Source: JABJAG01 sp038137215 (GTDB lineage Bacteria; Pseudomonadota; Alphaproteobacteria; UBA6615). From it: a stretch of 64,000 bases of DNA. The translations under genes and the position numbers were made by a program. Shown here piece after piece: positions 53,419-62,781 of the stretch. Position 1 is the stretch's first letter, and every line of letters starts with the position of its first letter. Location of the stretch: assembly GCA_038137215.1 (NCBI GenBank), contig JAYQBG010000004.1, forward strand, positions 62,001-126,000, read 5' to 3'. Below the pieces are notes generated by a model. It had not been told where the DNA came from. It ran no database searches and was given only the letters and a program-made list of their open reading frames with translations.

Positions 53419-54855
53419 CTAGTTCCGTCCCCGACCACGCTCGGTTCCCACAGTCGCGATCCGCAGGATATTGGTCCGTCCCGGAGAACCGAATGGCACC
53501 CCTGCGGTAATCACAAGCCGGTCGCCGGTCGTTGCGAATTCTTCACCCTCCGCAACCCGACTGGCACGGATGACCATATCGAGGAAACTGGAAGCATCTT
53601 CGGTCTGAACGCAGTGGACCCCCCAGGCCAACGCAAGCCGGCGCGCTGTCTGCGTCACCGGCGTGAGGACAAGGATCGGAACCTCCGGCCGCTCGCGCGA
53701 CGCCCGCAAGCCCGTCGAACCCGACGCGGTGTAGCAGATGATTGCTGCCGCATTCAGGGTCTCGGCCACCTGTCGCGCTGCCAGCGTGATTGCATCGGCC
53801 GTGGTTGTTTCAGGTTCAATACGCCCGGCATCAATGGCTTCGCGAAACTGCTCGTCATGTTCGACCTCCTGCGCCACGCGGTCCATCATCTGCACGGCCT
53901 CAACCGGATAGTCGCCAACAGCGGATTCACCCGACAACATCACCGCATCCGCCCCCTCGAAAACGGCATTGGCGACATCCGAAACTTCCGCGCGGGTCGG
54001 CACCGGCGCCTCGATCATCGATTCAAGCATTTGCGTTGCCACCACAACCGGCTTTCCGGCACGCCGGCCCGCGCGGGTGATGTGTTTCTGGATCGCCGGG
54101 ACTTTCTCGATCGGCAGCTCAACCCCGAGGTCGCCGCGCGCCACCATGATCCCATCAGCGATTTCGATGATCTCTTCAAGATGATCGAGGGCACGCGGTT
54201 TCTCAATCTTGGCCATGACAGATGCGCGTCCCGCGACGATCTTCTTGGCCTCAGCAACATCAGCAGGGCGCTGTACGAAGGACAAAGCAATCCAGTCCAC
54301 ATCGAGCGTCAGAGCAAAATCGAGATCACGCCGATCTTTCGGCGAGAGAGCAGGAACCGGCAGAACCACATCCGGAACATTGACGCCCTTGTTCGATGAC
54401 AAAGGGCCACCCACGACCACACGCGTCCGCGCGAAATCTGCCCCCGCCTCCAGGACCTCCAGACGCAGCTTGCCATCGTCAAGCAACAGGGTTGCGCCCT
54501 CGGAAATCGCTTCGAAGATTTCCTTGTGCGGCAGTTCAACCACCGCCGCATCACCGACGCCGTGTTTCAGTTGCAACCGAAATTCTGCCCCGTCCTCGAG
54601 AACCGTATCCGGCGCGACCTCTCCGACACGCAATTTCGGCCCCTGCAAATCCGCCAGAATTCCAATCGGACGGCCAAGCTCTTTCTCCACCTTGCGGATG
54701 CGGTCATACATCTCGCGTACACCCTCATCGGTGCCGTGGCTCATATTCAACCGAAAGGCGTCCGCACCGGCTTCAAAAAGCCTGCGGATCATCTCCTCCG
54801 AAGCGCTCGCCGGCCCGAGCGTGGCAAGCACCTTCACGTTTCTCTGACGGCGCAT
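53419..54855 (-). CDS. pyk: Pyruvate kinase
   Basis: 478-residue enzyme converting PEP and ADP to pyruvate and ATP. VLATLGPASASEEMIRRLFEAGADAFRLNMSHG, MAKIEKPRALDHL (catalytic Lys), GIMVARGDLGVELP and VVVATQMLESMIEAPVPTRAEVSDVANAV are classic motifs. It starts 37 bases after the TraR/DksA-type gene on the same strand. Confidence 0.97.
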   Translation of the reverse strand: MRRQRNVKVLATLGPASASEEMIRRLFEAGADAFRLNMSHGTDEGVREMYDRIRKVEKELGRPIGILADLQGPKLRVGEVAPDTVLEDGAEFRLQLKHGVGDAAVVELPHKEIFEAISEGATLLLDDGKLRLEVLEAGADFARTRVVVGGPLSSNKGVNVPDVVLPVPALSPKDRRDLDFALTLDVDWIALSFVQRPADVAEAKKIVAGRASVMAKIEKPRALDHLEEIIEIADGIMVARGDLGVELPIEKVPAIQKHITRAGRRAGKPVVVATQMLESMIEAPVPTRAEVSDVANAVFEGADAVMLSGESAVGDYPVEAVQMMDRVAQEVEHDEQFREAIDAGRIEPETTTADAITLAARQVAETLNAAAIICYTASGSTGLRASRERPEVPILVLTPVTQTARRLALAWGVHCVQTEDASSFLDMVIRASRVAEGEEFATTGDRLVITAGVPFGSPGRTNILRIATVGTERGRGRN

Positions 54856-54891
54856 GGTGTCGTTTCCCCTAGTACTTCGGCATTGAGCAGA

Positions 54892-55233
54892 TCACGTTGC
54901 ACATTCGATGCATCGCGCAGCGGCCGGGTCGAAGTGTAACCGCTTCGCCGGAATATCGTCCCCGCATGACACGCAATACCCGTAATCTTCATTGTCGATA
55001 CGCTTCAGCGCTGCGTCGATCAATCGCAACCTTTGCTGCCGACGGACTTCTTCGGCCTGCGCCATCGCCTGCCCCTGGAGTGCATCCATCCGCGACAGGC
55101 GACCGACGCTCTGTTGATCCAACGTCACGGGTGTCCGTTTGAATGCCGTGGTTTCGCTGGAGTTGAGCAAGGCTGCCTTTTCGGCAGACAGAGCTTCCCG
55201 CATGGCCATGGGGTCGATCGCGTCTTTGTCCAT
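54892..55233 (-). CDS. TraR/DksA-family zinc finger protein
   Basis: 113 residues from ATG 55233. A helical N-terminal half (DKDAIDPMAMREALSAEKAALLNS; EEVRRQQRLRLIDAALKRIDNEDYGY) is followed by a C4 zinc finger: CVSCGDD with C87 and C90 and CIEC with C108 and C111. It lacks the long acidic-tip coiled coil of full DksA, so it is a short DksA-like/TraR protein that may act at the RNA polymerase secondary channel. It lies upstream of pyk and is divergent from an SDR gene. Confidence 0.88.
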   Translation of the reverse strand: MDKDAIDPMAMREALSAEKAALLNSSETTAFKRTPVTLDQQSVGRLSRMDALQGQAMAQAEEVRRQQRLRLIDAALKRIDNEDYGYCVSCGDDIPAKRLHFDPAAARCIECAT

Positions 55234-55357
55234 GACGACATTGGGGCAAGCCCGGATAGAGAAATCAAGGCCCGGGACCAAACACGTCCTGCGTCTCTGC
55301 CAGCCGGCGCCATTTGTGACTAAACTCACACGCGAGGAATCAAACGGGAGCAAGATG

Positions 55358-56134
55358 ATGAACAGGTTTCAGGACAAAGTCTGTGTCGTGGCGGGGGGTG
55401 CGCGGGGAATTGGCGCAGAAACCGCCCGCAGGTACCTGGCAGAAGGCGGCAAGGTGATTGTCGGAGATGTCATCGACGAGGCCGGTGAAGAGTTGGCAAA
55501 CGAGCTTGGTCCAAACGCCGCCTATGTCCATCTGGACGTAAGCGATCCTGAATCCTGTTCGGCAGCCATCCGCTCCGCGATCGAAACTTTCGGGCGTCTC
55601 GATGGCCTGGTGAACAGCGCGATACGGATGGCTCCCGGTGCGCTTCTGGATTTATCCCTCGAGGACTGGAACACGGTCCTCGGGGTCGGTTTAACCGGCA
55701 CCTTTCTTATGACCCAGGCCGCAGGCCGCTGGTGGATCGAGAACGACCACCCCGGTTCCGTCGTGAATCTGTCATCGACCGGCGGTCTGCAGCCCTACGG
55801 GCTGGCCGGAGGATACAGCACGACAAAGGCCGGTGTGATCATGCTGTCACGGCAATTCGGGATCGAATGGGCCCGCAAGGACATCCGGGTCAACGTGGTT
55901 TGCCCGGGACATACGGAGACACCGCTCACAGCCTATATGCGCGACCCCGAGATCAAGCAGGCGCGCGCAGAGGCGACACCCGCCGGACGCGTGGGACAGC
56001 CCGAAGATATCGCGGCAGGCATTCTGTTTCTTCTGTCCGACGATGCGGCCTACATCACGGCGACCCAGCTCGATGTGGATGGAGGCATGGCACGAAGCCT
56101 GTTCAACCACATGCCCGGCCGGAAATGGGACTGA
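55358..56134 (+). CDS. SDR family oxidoreductase
   Basis: 258 residues starting MNRFQDKVCVVAGGARGIGAETARRY. GGARGIG binds NAD(P); NSAIRMAPG replaces the usual NAG loop; the catalytic Tyr/Lys are in GGYSTTKAGVIML, and VNVVCPGHTETPLTAYM and TQLDVDGGM are standard. GGGAG is spaced seven bases before the second of two adjacent ATGs, hence 55358 over 55355. Substrate unknown. It is convergent with the OmpA-family remnant. Confidence 0.9.
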   Translation: MNRFQDKVCVVAGGARGIGAETARRYLAEGGKVIVGDVIDEAGEELANELGPNAAYVHLDVSDPESCSAAIRSAIETFGRLDGLVNSAIRMAPGALLDLSLEDWNTVLGVGLTGTFLMTQAAGRWWIENDHPGSVVNLSSTGGLQPYGLAGGYSTTKAGVIMLSRQFGIEWARKDIRVNVVCPGHTETPLTAYMRDPEIKQARAEATPAGRVGQPEDIAAGILFLLSDDAAYITATQLDVDGGMARSLFNHMPGRKWD

Positions 56135-56165
56135 CCACAAAACGCTGAAACGCTCCTGCAAACAT

Positions 56166-56193
56166 AAAAAGGGCCGGCGAACGGATTCGCCGG
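56166..56193 (-). terminator. Rho-independent terminator abutting the OmpA-family remnant
   Basis: CCGGCGAA-TCCG-TTCGCCGG followed by CCCTTTTT on the minus strand. It sits inside the remnant's apparent reading frame, directly after the STGES codons. Confidence 0.85.
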
Positions 56194-57003
56194 TCGATAC
56201 GAGCGGCTCCGATTCACCGCGCCAGAGGACGCCGATATCGTTCTGCGCCACGCCCTGTCCGGACATGGCCGCGGCGACACGCTGTGCACGGGCTTCTGAC
56301 AGGCTCTGGTTGTAGCTCGCGACACCCGAGGTATCGGCGTGACCAACGACCTCAATATCTTCAACGCCACCGCCGCGGATTTCGGCCACAGCTGCGTTGA
56401 TCACCGCCATTGCGGCATCGGTCAGTGTCGAGCTGTCCCAGTTGAAGAAGACCAGGAACGAATTCGTCGCAGCCACCGGTTCGGGCGTCAGGGCATCCTG
56501 AACACGCGCGAGCGCGGCAAAGAAGTTGTCGCGGCACGCAGTGGCTTCAGCCGGCTGATCGGATTCGGCCCAGTCACCAACATAGGACTGTTCCTCAACC
56601 CAGCAGTCGTAGTTTGTCTGCGCGGCAGCAGCATCCTGAGCTGCCACGTTGCGGCCGCCATCGGTAAGGCCTGGAGAAGGTCTTCACGGCCCTTCAGCAT
56701 CTCCGACAGATCGGCAGCAGGCACGGTCCCCGGGGGATGGCCGGTATCGTCATTCGGTGTCCACGGCAGCACAGTTTCACCGGCCGCTGCACTCTGGGCC
56801 TTCCATGCGAAGGCGTCCGAGCTCGTGTAGTTGCCGATTTTGTATTCCTTTTCCGACAGTCCGACATAACCCTCATAAAGAGCCGTGTCGAAGGCAGAGC
56901 CCGTCGTCGCAAGTCCACGCGTCTAACCCAGCTGGGTTCCCGCGCAAGCCGCGAGGGCAAACGGTACAACGGCGAAAACGGCCGCTTTGAAATTGGTGTT
57001 CAT
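56170..57003 (-). pseudogene. OmpA-family outer-membrane lipoprotein, decayed
   Basis: Lipoprotein leader MNTNFKAAVFAVVPFALAACAGTQLG then an in-frame TAG at 56923-56925. The same frame continues with TRGLATTGSAFDTALYEGYVGLSE to about 56667, where one base is missing (GC-CTT) and the frame shifts to GGRNVAAQDAAAAQTNYDCW. The OmpA peptidoglycan-binding domain follows (FLVFFNWDSSTLTDAA; VVGHADTSGVASYNQSLSEARAQ), but stops after ESEPLVSTGES at a terminator hairpin, lacking the final NRRVEI-type strand. It thus has one nonsense codon, one frameshift and a C-terminal truncation. At least the truncation is unlikely to be a sequencing artefact. Confidence 0.75.
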
Positions 57004-57241
57004 GGTCTTAACCCCTGATCTGTATTTGGCCTTGTCCGGCCCAGCGACCGAACACATTCTGCATATGGAGAAACTTAGCCCAATTCTCCGGGCGCACAGA
57101 TTGCCCCTATGACTGACTAACGCAGTAGTCCCAAGTTCGTTCCAGAATAGTTTCAGACGATCCATAAGATATTGATAAACTTTGTATTTGTTATCTCCGT
57201 CCTGTGGGGTTTCTGCGTTTATTCCTGCCCCGGGACAGTTA

Positions 57242-58844
57242 TTACACCGAGACTGTGGCGGCCCCAGGGCGAAAGTTGACATCCGGGTCCTTTTCAATCT
57301 GTTCGATCAAGGCGACTTCCCAGTCGATGTATTCCTGCATCATCTTCTCCACATCCGTATTGCGGTCGTAGGCGCGCAGATAGACGTCTATGCAGGCCTC
57401 GTCGGGCGGGGAATAACGGTCCGCATCGACCGGATAACCGGCGGCTTGCCATGCGTTGGTTCCCCCGGCCAGGACCAGAACATCCCCATCCGTCAACGCC
57501 TGCGCCTCGGAGACCGCAAGGTGCGCCAGATGACTGTCCGCGGAAGTCAGCACCAGCCGTTCTGTGGCGGGCAGCTCCGGCCCCGTTTCTGCGATCCGCG
57601 ACCGCACTGCCCATCCGGCACCCGGAATGTGCGCGGTCCGGTAAACGCGGCTCTCCCCCAGATCCAGAACAAAGGTGTTGCCGTCATCGAGGCTTCGCGA
57701 CAGTTCCTCCGCACCGATCTCCGGTCCTCTATCAGCCAGGCTCCACGACTCAGTCCCCTGCTCCAGTCCGTCTGACACGCCAGTCAGTCCGTCCGTCAGC
57801 ACATAGACTTGCGGGAAGCCCATCTGAACCAGCCAGTGTGCCGTCATTGCCGCCCGCACCCCATTGTCATCGGTCAGAACGATACGGCCCTGCGGAACCC
57901 CAATCTGAAAATCTGTCGCCTGAACCAGTTGCCCTCCCGGGGCCGACCGCGCACCGGGAAGATGCCCGGCTGCAAACTCGGCAGGGTCACGGACATCGAG
58001 GAGGTAGAGCGTATGCCTGTCTGCCTCGCCCTGCCATTGCGCAAGCAGGTCGCGGTTTATGGTCCGGATGCCGTAGTCGCGGATCACCCGGTCGCGCATC
58101 GCCAGCGCTGCATCCACTGATTGCGGATCCCCGTCCGGATATCGGTCAACGCGCCCGTGCTCGAGTTCCAGACCCGCCAGGTGCCAGCCCATCGTGCCGT
58201 TCTCCAGCGCGACCACCTTGTTGGGAATGCCCGAATTGATCACCGACTGGGCACCGACAATGCTGCGGGTGCGGCCCGCACAATTCACCACGACGGTGGT
58301 TTCGGGCGAAGGTGCGAAATCCCGCACACGGTAGGCCAGCTCTCCGCCGGGCACGCTGATGCCACCGGGTATGTTCATATTCCGGTATTCGGCGAAGGTC
58401 CGGGAATCCAGAATCACGAGATCGTCGCCACGATCCTGCATCGCTTTCAGGCCCTGGGCATCTATGGACGGCGTGCCGAAGTGATGTTCGATCGCTTCGC
58501 CAAACGCCTTGCTCGGCACATTGATCCCGGAATAGAGGGTGAATCCGGCAGATCCCCAATCCTCCGGAGCATCATCGTGAGTCGTGATATCCGAGTAGCC
58601 CAAGCCTGACAGAACCCGGGCACCGCGCTCAGCCAGACCGGACATGCCACCGGACACCACAACGACCCGTGTCGCCCGTCTCGGCACCAGACGCGGCACC
58701 TCGATTTCGATCCGGCTGAGAGGCGCGTTCACCGCGTGAAATAGATGACACGCGCCGAACTCACCCTGCTCGCGCACATCGAGAACTGCGATTTCGTCTC
58801 CGTCAAGAATGGCGGCGCGGAGTGACCGGGAATCGATATTCGTC
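57242..58844 (-). CDS. Four-domain rhodanese-like sulfurtransferase (start lost in assembly gap)
   Basis: About 530 visible residues in four rhodanese modules. Domain 1 (IAVLDVREQGEFGACHLFHAVN) has Ser-Gly-Gly where the active Cys should be; domain 2 (LVILDSRTFAEYRNMNIPGG) has an intact CAGRTRS loop; domain 3 (LLDVRDPAEFAAGHLPGA) has DDNGVRA and domain 4 SADSHLA. So only domain 2 is likely catalytic. The start codon lies in or beyond the 10-N gap (58845-58854). It is divergent from a cupin dioxygenase-like gene, a pairing seen in sulfur amino-acid metabolism. Confidence 0.87.
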
Positions 58845-58854
58845 NNNNNNNNNN
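58845..58854. other. Assembly gap (10 N)
   Basis: Undetermined bases between the divergent rhodanese and cupin genes, hiding the rhodanese start and part of the shared promoter region. Confidence 0.98.
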
Positions 58855-58932
58855 AAAAAAGAAATGTGTATTGAGCCTCGCACAAGTACGAGGCATGATG
58901 CACATCAATCAGACAATTACGATGACGAGACC

Positions 58933-59436
58933 ATGAGCCAGACAATCGATACCTTTGCCGAAGATTGCCGGAACATTCTGATGAACGGATCGGACGATGC
59001 CAACCTCGATCAGGTTCGTCAGGTCGTGGAAAAATATCTCGTGGACGACAATTTTATCAAAACTCATCTTGGCCCTGACAATCAGGAAAACCGGACCGTC
59101 CTCTATGAAGACCCCGATCTAGGATTTTGCATCTGTGCCCATGTGTTCAAGGGTGCCAATGAAGCGCCACCCCACGATCATGGGAGCACCTGGGCCATCT
59201 ACGGACAGGCTATGGGTCAGACCGTGATGACGGAGTTCGAACAGATCGAACCGCCGCAGGGCGATCAGCCGGGCAAGGTCAAGCCGGTGAAATCCTATGA
59301 TCTCGATCCAGGAATGGCAGTCGCCTACCCAACCGGGCGCCTCCATTCCCCGAAACGTGCTGGGGATACGCGCCTGATCCGGATCGAGGGCAAGGATCTC
59401 ATGACCGTTTCACGCGACCAGTACGAAGCCGCCTGA
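58933..59436 (+). CDS. Cupin-fold metal-dependent enzyme, cysteine dioxygenase-like (COG5553)
   Basis: 167 residues from ATG 58933 (MSQTIDTFAEDCRNILMNGS). The metal-binding cupin motif is APPHDHGSTWAIYGQ, and the third His is in TGRLHSPKRAG; together they give a 3-His site as in cysteine and thiol dioxygenases. The substrate is not known. It lies next to a multi-rhodanese gene (divergent), which supports a thiol substrate, and 16 bases before an M20 peptidase. Confidence 0.83.
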   Translation: MSQTIDTFAEDCRNILMNGSDDANLDQVRQVVEKYLVDDNFIKTHLGPDNQENRTVLYEDPDLGFCICAHVFKGANEAPPHDHGSTWAIYGQAMGQTVMTEFEQIEPPQGDQPGKVKPVKSYDLDPGMAVAYPTGRLHSPKRAGDTRLIRIEGKDLMTVSRDQYEAA

Positions 59437-59452
59437 TCCGGACGAACGTATC

Positions 59453-60850
59453 ATGACCGGGTCGCGCGAGGGCGCCATCGCGCGCGCCGCGCAACACTTC
59501 GACAACGGTTACTTTGTCGCCGGACTGGCACGGCTCGTCGCCCATCCGACGCAAAGCCAGTTGCCCAATGCCCACGCGGCCCTCGCCGACTATTTTGACG
59601 AGGTCATCGCTCCGGATCTGGATGTGCTCGGGTTTTCCCGCAAGCTGCTCGAAAACCCCGAACCCGATGCAGGGCCGGTGCTGGTAGCTTCGCGGCATGA
59701 GGGCGACGATCTCCCGACGGTCCTGATCTACGGCCATGGTGACGTGGTGGTGGGTCAGGACGAACGCTGGGCCACGGGTCTCTCGCCCTGGACCGTCACC
59801 CGAAAAGACGGACGGCTTTACGGCCGCGGTACAGCCGACAACAAGGGACAGCACTGGACAAATCTGGGCGGCCTGCAGGCCGTTATCGCGGAACGCGGCG
59901 CACTCGGGTTCAACTGCACCCTGTTGCTCGAAAGCGACGAGGAGATGGGATCACGGGGGCTGCGCGCCTTTTGCGAGAAACACCGTGATCTGCTCAAGGC
60001 CGATGTGCTCATCGCCTCGGACGGCCCCCGCCTCGACCCGGCACGCGCCACCATTGTTCTGGGTTCACGGGGTCTGGTGAACTTCGAACTCGCCCTCAAG
60101 CTCCGCGAAGGTGCGCACCACTCGGGCAACTGGGGTGGATTGTTGCGCGACCCGGGCACGGTCATGGCCCACGCGCTTGGCTGCCTCACCGATGCGCGGG
60201 GCCAGATCGCCGTTCCCGAGTGGCGGCCCGACACGCTGACCACGGATATCCGCGATATTCTCTCACGGGTCACGGTGACCGGTGGCACGAACGCGCCCGA
60301 TATCGACCCGGACTGGGGCGAAGCCGACCTGACCCCCGAAGAGCGCGTCTATGGCTGGAACAGCTTCGCGGTACTCGCGCTTGAGTTGGGCGACCCGGCA
60401 AAACCTCAGAACGCCATCGCGCCGGAGGCCCGAGCCGTCTGCCAGCTTCGCTATGTGGTCGGCACCGACCCGGATGACGTGCTGCCGGCACTGCGGCGCC
60501 ATCTCGACCGGCATGGTTTTCATGACGTGACCGTGACCCCCACCCGGATGGCCGGAATGAAGGCGACCCGAGAAGATCACAACAACCCCTGGGTCCGGCT
60601 GACAATCGAATCCTTCTCAAGAACCCTGGACGAACCGCCGGCCCTCGTCCCGAATATCGGCGGCGGTATCCCAAATGATGTGTTCATGGACACGCTCGGC
60701 CTGCCGACTGTCTGGGTGCCCCACTCCTATGCGGGCTGCAATCAGCACGCACCCGACGAGCACATGCTCGAATCCGTGGCCCGGGAAGGCTTGGAGATCA
60801 TGGCCGGATTGTTCTGGGATATTGGCGACGGACAGACGCCACCAAGCTAG
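59453..60850 (+). CDS. M20 family metallopeptidase
   Basis: 465-residue dizinc peptidase or amidohydrolase. Metal ligands are in LIYGHGDVV (His), RGTADNKGQHW (bridging Asp) and SDEEMGSRG (catalytic and metal Glu); the final His is in NQHAPDEHML. The lid domain has HSGNWGG. Many members cleave dipeptides or N-acyl amino acids; this one is probably co-transcribed with the cupin gene, and its substrate is unknown. It ends four bases into the convergent ABC-F gene. Confidence 0.88.
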   Translation: MTGSREGAIARAAQHFDNGYFVAGLARLVAHPTQSQLPNAHAALADYFDEVIAPDLDVLGFSRKLLENPEPDAGPVLVASRHEGDDLPTVLIYGHGDVVVGQDERWATGLSPWTVTRKDGRLYGRGTADNKGQHWTNLGGLQAVIAERGALGFNCTLLLESDEEMGSRGLRAFCEKHRDLLKADVLIASDGPRLDPARATIVLGSRGLVNFELALKLREGAHHSGNWGGLLRDPGTVMAHALGCLTDARGQIAVPEWRPDTLTTDIRDILSRVTVTGGTNAPDIDPDWGEADLTPEERVYGWNSFAVLALELGDPAKPQNAIAPEARAVCQLRYVVGTDPDDVLPALRRHLDRHGFHDVTVTPTRMAGMKATREDHNNPWVRLTIESFSRTLDEPPALVPNIGGGIPNDVFMDTLGLPTVWVPHSYAGCNQHAPDEHMLESVAREGLEIMAGLFWDIGDGQTPPS

Positions 60851-62739
60851 TCCGCGGTCAGGCTTTCCAGCGCCTCGCTGGCTTCAAGCCAGACAGCCTC
60901 GGCACGTTCGAGCTTTTTCTCCACATCGCCGCGCAGCTTCATCAGGTCGGTCATGGACTTGCCCCGATAGGCCTCTGCTGCCCCGTCCGGATCGAACAGC
61001 GCGCGGTCTATTTCCGTGCGCTGTTCGGTCAGCAACGTCATCACCTTCTCGGACTCGCGCGCGGCATCGCGCAGGTGTTTGGTGCGCTCGCGTTCCTGCG
61101 CAGCCGCCCGGCGTTCTTCCTTCTTGTTGCCCCGGCGTTCACCACGATCCTCGGGTTTCGCATCGGGCTTTTTCTCGCCGCGTCCCAGAAGCAGATCGCG
61201 ATAGTCGTCGAGACTGCCGGAGAACTCTTCGGCCCGGCCATCGGAAATCAGGATCAGGCGGTCCGCCGTCATCTCCAGCAAATGCCGGTCATGGCTGACC
61301 ACCACCACCGCGCCCTCGAAGGCGTTGAGGGCCTGCACCAGCGCTTCGCGGGCATCCACATCGAGATGGTTCGTCGGTTCATCGAGGATCAGAATATGCG
61401 GCGCATCGCGGGTGATCAGCGCCAGCGCCAGCCGTGCGCGTTCCCCGCCCGAAAGTTTCTTAACCTCCAGATGCACCTTGTCGCCCGAAAACCCGAACCG
61501 CCCGAGCTGTGAACGGATCTCGGCTGGCTTGGCATCGCCCAACAAGCGCGACATGTGCTGCAGCGGAGTGTCGTCCGCCACCAGTTCCTCGACCTGATGC
61601 TGGGCAAAATAGCCGACCCGCAGCTTACCGCTGGCGGTCAGCCCGCCTCCCATGGGCTCGAGCTGCCCGGCCAGAAGCCGTGCGAGGGTCGTCTTGCCAT
61701 TGCCGTTCCGTCCGAGAAAGGCGATGCGGTCGTCGGGGTCGATCCTGAAGTTCAGCTTCGAGAGCACCGGCGTATCGGCCACGTACCCCACTGCCGTATC
61801 GTCCGCGACAATCAGCGGCGGACGCAACTCATCCGGATTGGGAAAATCAAAGCGCAGCGTCGGGTCTTCGGTGGCAGCCGCGATGGGTTCCATCCGGGCC
61901 AGCGCCTTCATACGGCTCTGCGCCTGCTTGGCCGTGTGCGCCTTGTAGCGCCAGCGATCCACGTAGGCCTGCAACTTGGCGCGTTTTTCTTCCTGACTGC
62001 GCCGCATCGCTTCGATCTGGCTCAGCCGCTCGGACCGCTGACGTTCAAACGCGTCATAGCCACCGGTGTAGAGCGTGATCTTGCCGCCCTGCACATGAAG
62101 GATGTGATCGGCGACGTTGTTCAGCAGGTCCCGCTCATGGCTGACAATCACCATCGCAGCGGGATAGGTCTTCAGGAAAGATTCGAGCCACAGTGCCGCT
62201 TCCAGATCGAGATGGTTCGACGGCTCATCGAGGAGCAACAAATCCGGCCGCGAAAACAACAGACCGGCCAGCGCCACGCGCATCCGCCAGCCGCCCGAGA
62301 AGGACGACAGCGGTTGGTGTTGCGCCTCCTCGTCAAAACCCAGCCCGGCCAGAATGCGAGACGCCCGCGCCGGTGCCCCATGGGCATCGATCAGGTTAAG
62401 GCGATCATGGACCTCGGCGATGTCCGTCGGGTCGCTGACCTCCTCGGCTCGTTGCAACAATTCAACCCGTTCCTCATCGGCGGCGAGTACCCTCTCGAAA
62501 GGCGTCTCGCGGCCGCCCGGCGCTTCCTGCGCCACATAGCCGATCCGCGTACCGCGGGGCGTCTCGATGGCGCCGTCATCGGCCTGGAGTTCACCGGCGA
62601 TGATCTTGAGTAGTGTCGATTTCCCGGCACCGTTGCGCCCCACGATGCCGACACGGCTGCGCGGCGGCAGCGAGGCGGTCGCACCGTCCAGGATCGTCTG
62701 GCCACCCAGCCGGGCGGTGATGGAGTTCATGATCAACAT
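60847..62739 (-). CDS. ABC-F family ATP-binding cassette protein (Uup/YheS-like)
   Basis: 630 residues with two ABC modules and no membrane domain. Module 1: GRNGAGKSTLL, SSFSGGWRMRVALAG, LLLLDEPSNHLDLEA. Module 2: GRNGNGKTTLARLL, KLSGGERARLALAL, LILDEPTNHLDVDA. A linker between them is ABC-F-like, and the C-terminus (about 540-630) is a charged coiled coil (KKEERRAAAQERERTKHL). Members act on ribosomes. It is convergent with the M20 gene. Confidence 0.93.
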   Translation of the reverse strand: MLIMNSITARLGGQTILDGATASLPPRSRVGIVGRNGAGKSTLLKIIAGELQADDGAIETPRGTRIGYVAQEAPGGRETPFERVLAADEERVELLQRAEEVSDPTDIAEVHDRLNLIDAHGAPARASRILAGLGFDEEAQHQPLSSFSGGWRMRVALAGLLFSRPDLLLLDEPSNHLDLEAALWLESFLKTYPAAMVIVSHERDLLNNVADHILHVQGGKITLYTGGYDAFERQRSERLSQIEAMRRSQEEKRAKLQAYVDRWRYKAHTAKQAQSRMKALARMEPIAAATEDPTLRFDFPNPDELRPPLIVADDTAVGYVADTPVLSKLNFRIDPDDRIAFLGRNGNGKTTLARLLAGQLEPMGGGLTASGKLRVGYFAQHQVEELVADDTPLQHMSRLLGDAKPAEIRSQLGRFGFSGDKVHLEVKKLSGGERARLALALITRDAPHILILDEPTNHLDVDAREALVQALNAFEGAVVVVSHDRHLLEMTADRLILISDGRAEEFSGSLDDYRDLLLGRGEKKPDAKPEDRGERRGNKKEERRAAAQERERTKHLRDAARESEKVMTLLTEQRTEIDRALFDPDGAAEAYRGKSMTDLMKLRGDVEKKLERAEAVWLEASEALESLTAD

Positions 62740-62781
62740 GGGCGCGTGCTGATAGCACGCTCACGTGGCGTTCGGAATAAC

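Noticed and set aside
61555..62613. 352-residue plus-strand frame opposite the ABC-F gene
   Set aside because: Antisense shadow; the opposite strand has two complete ABC modules.
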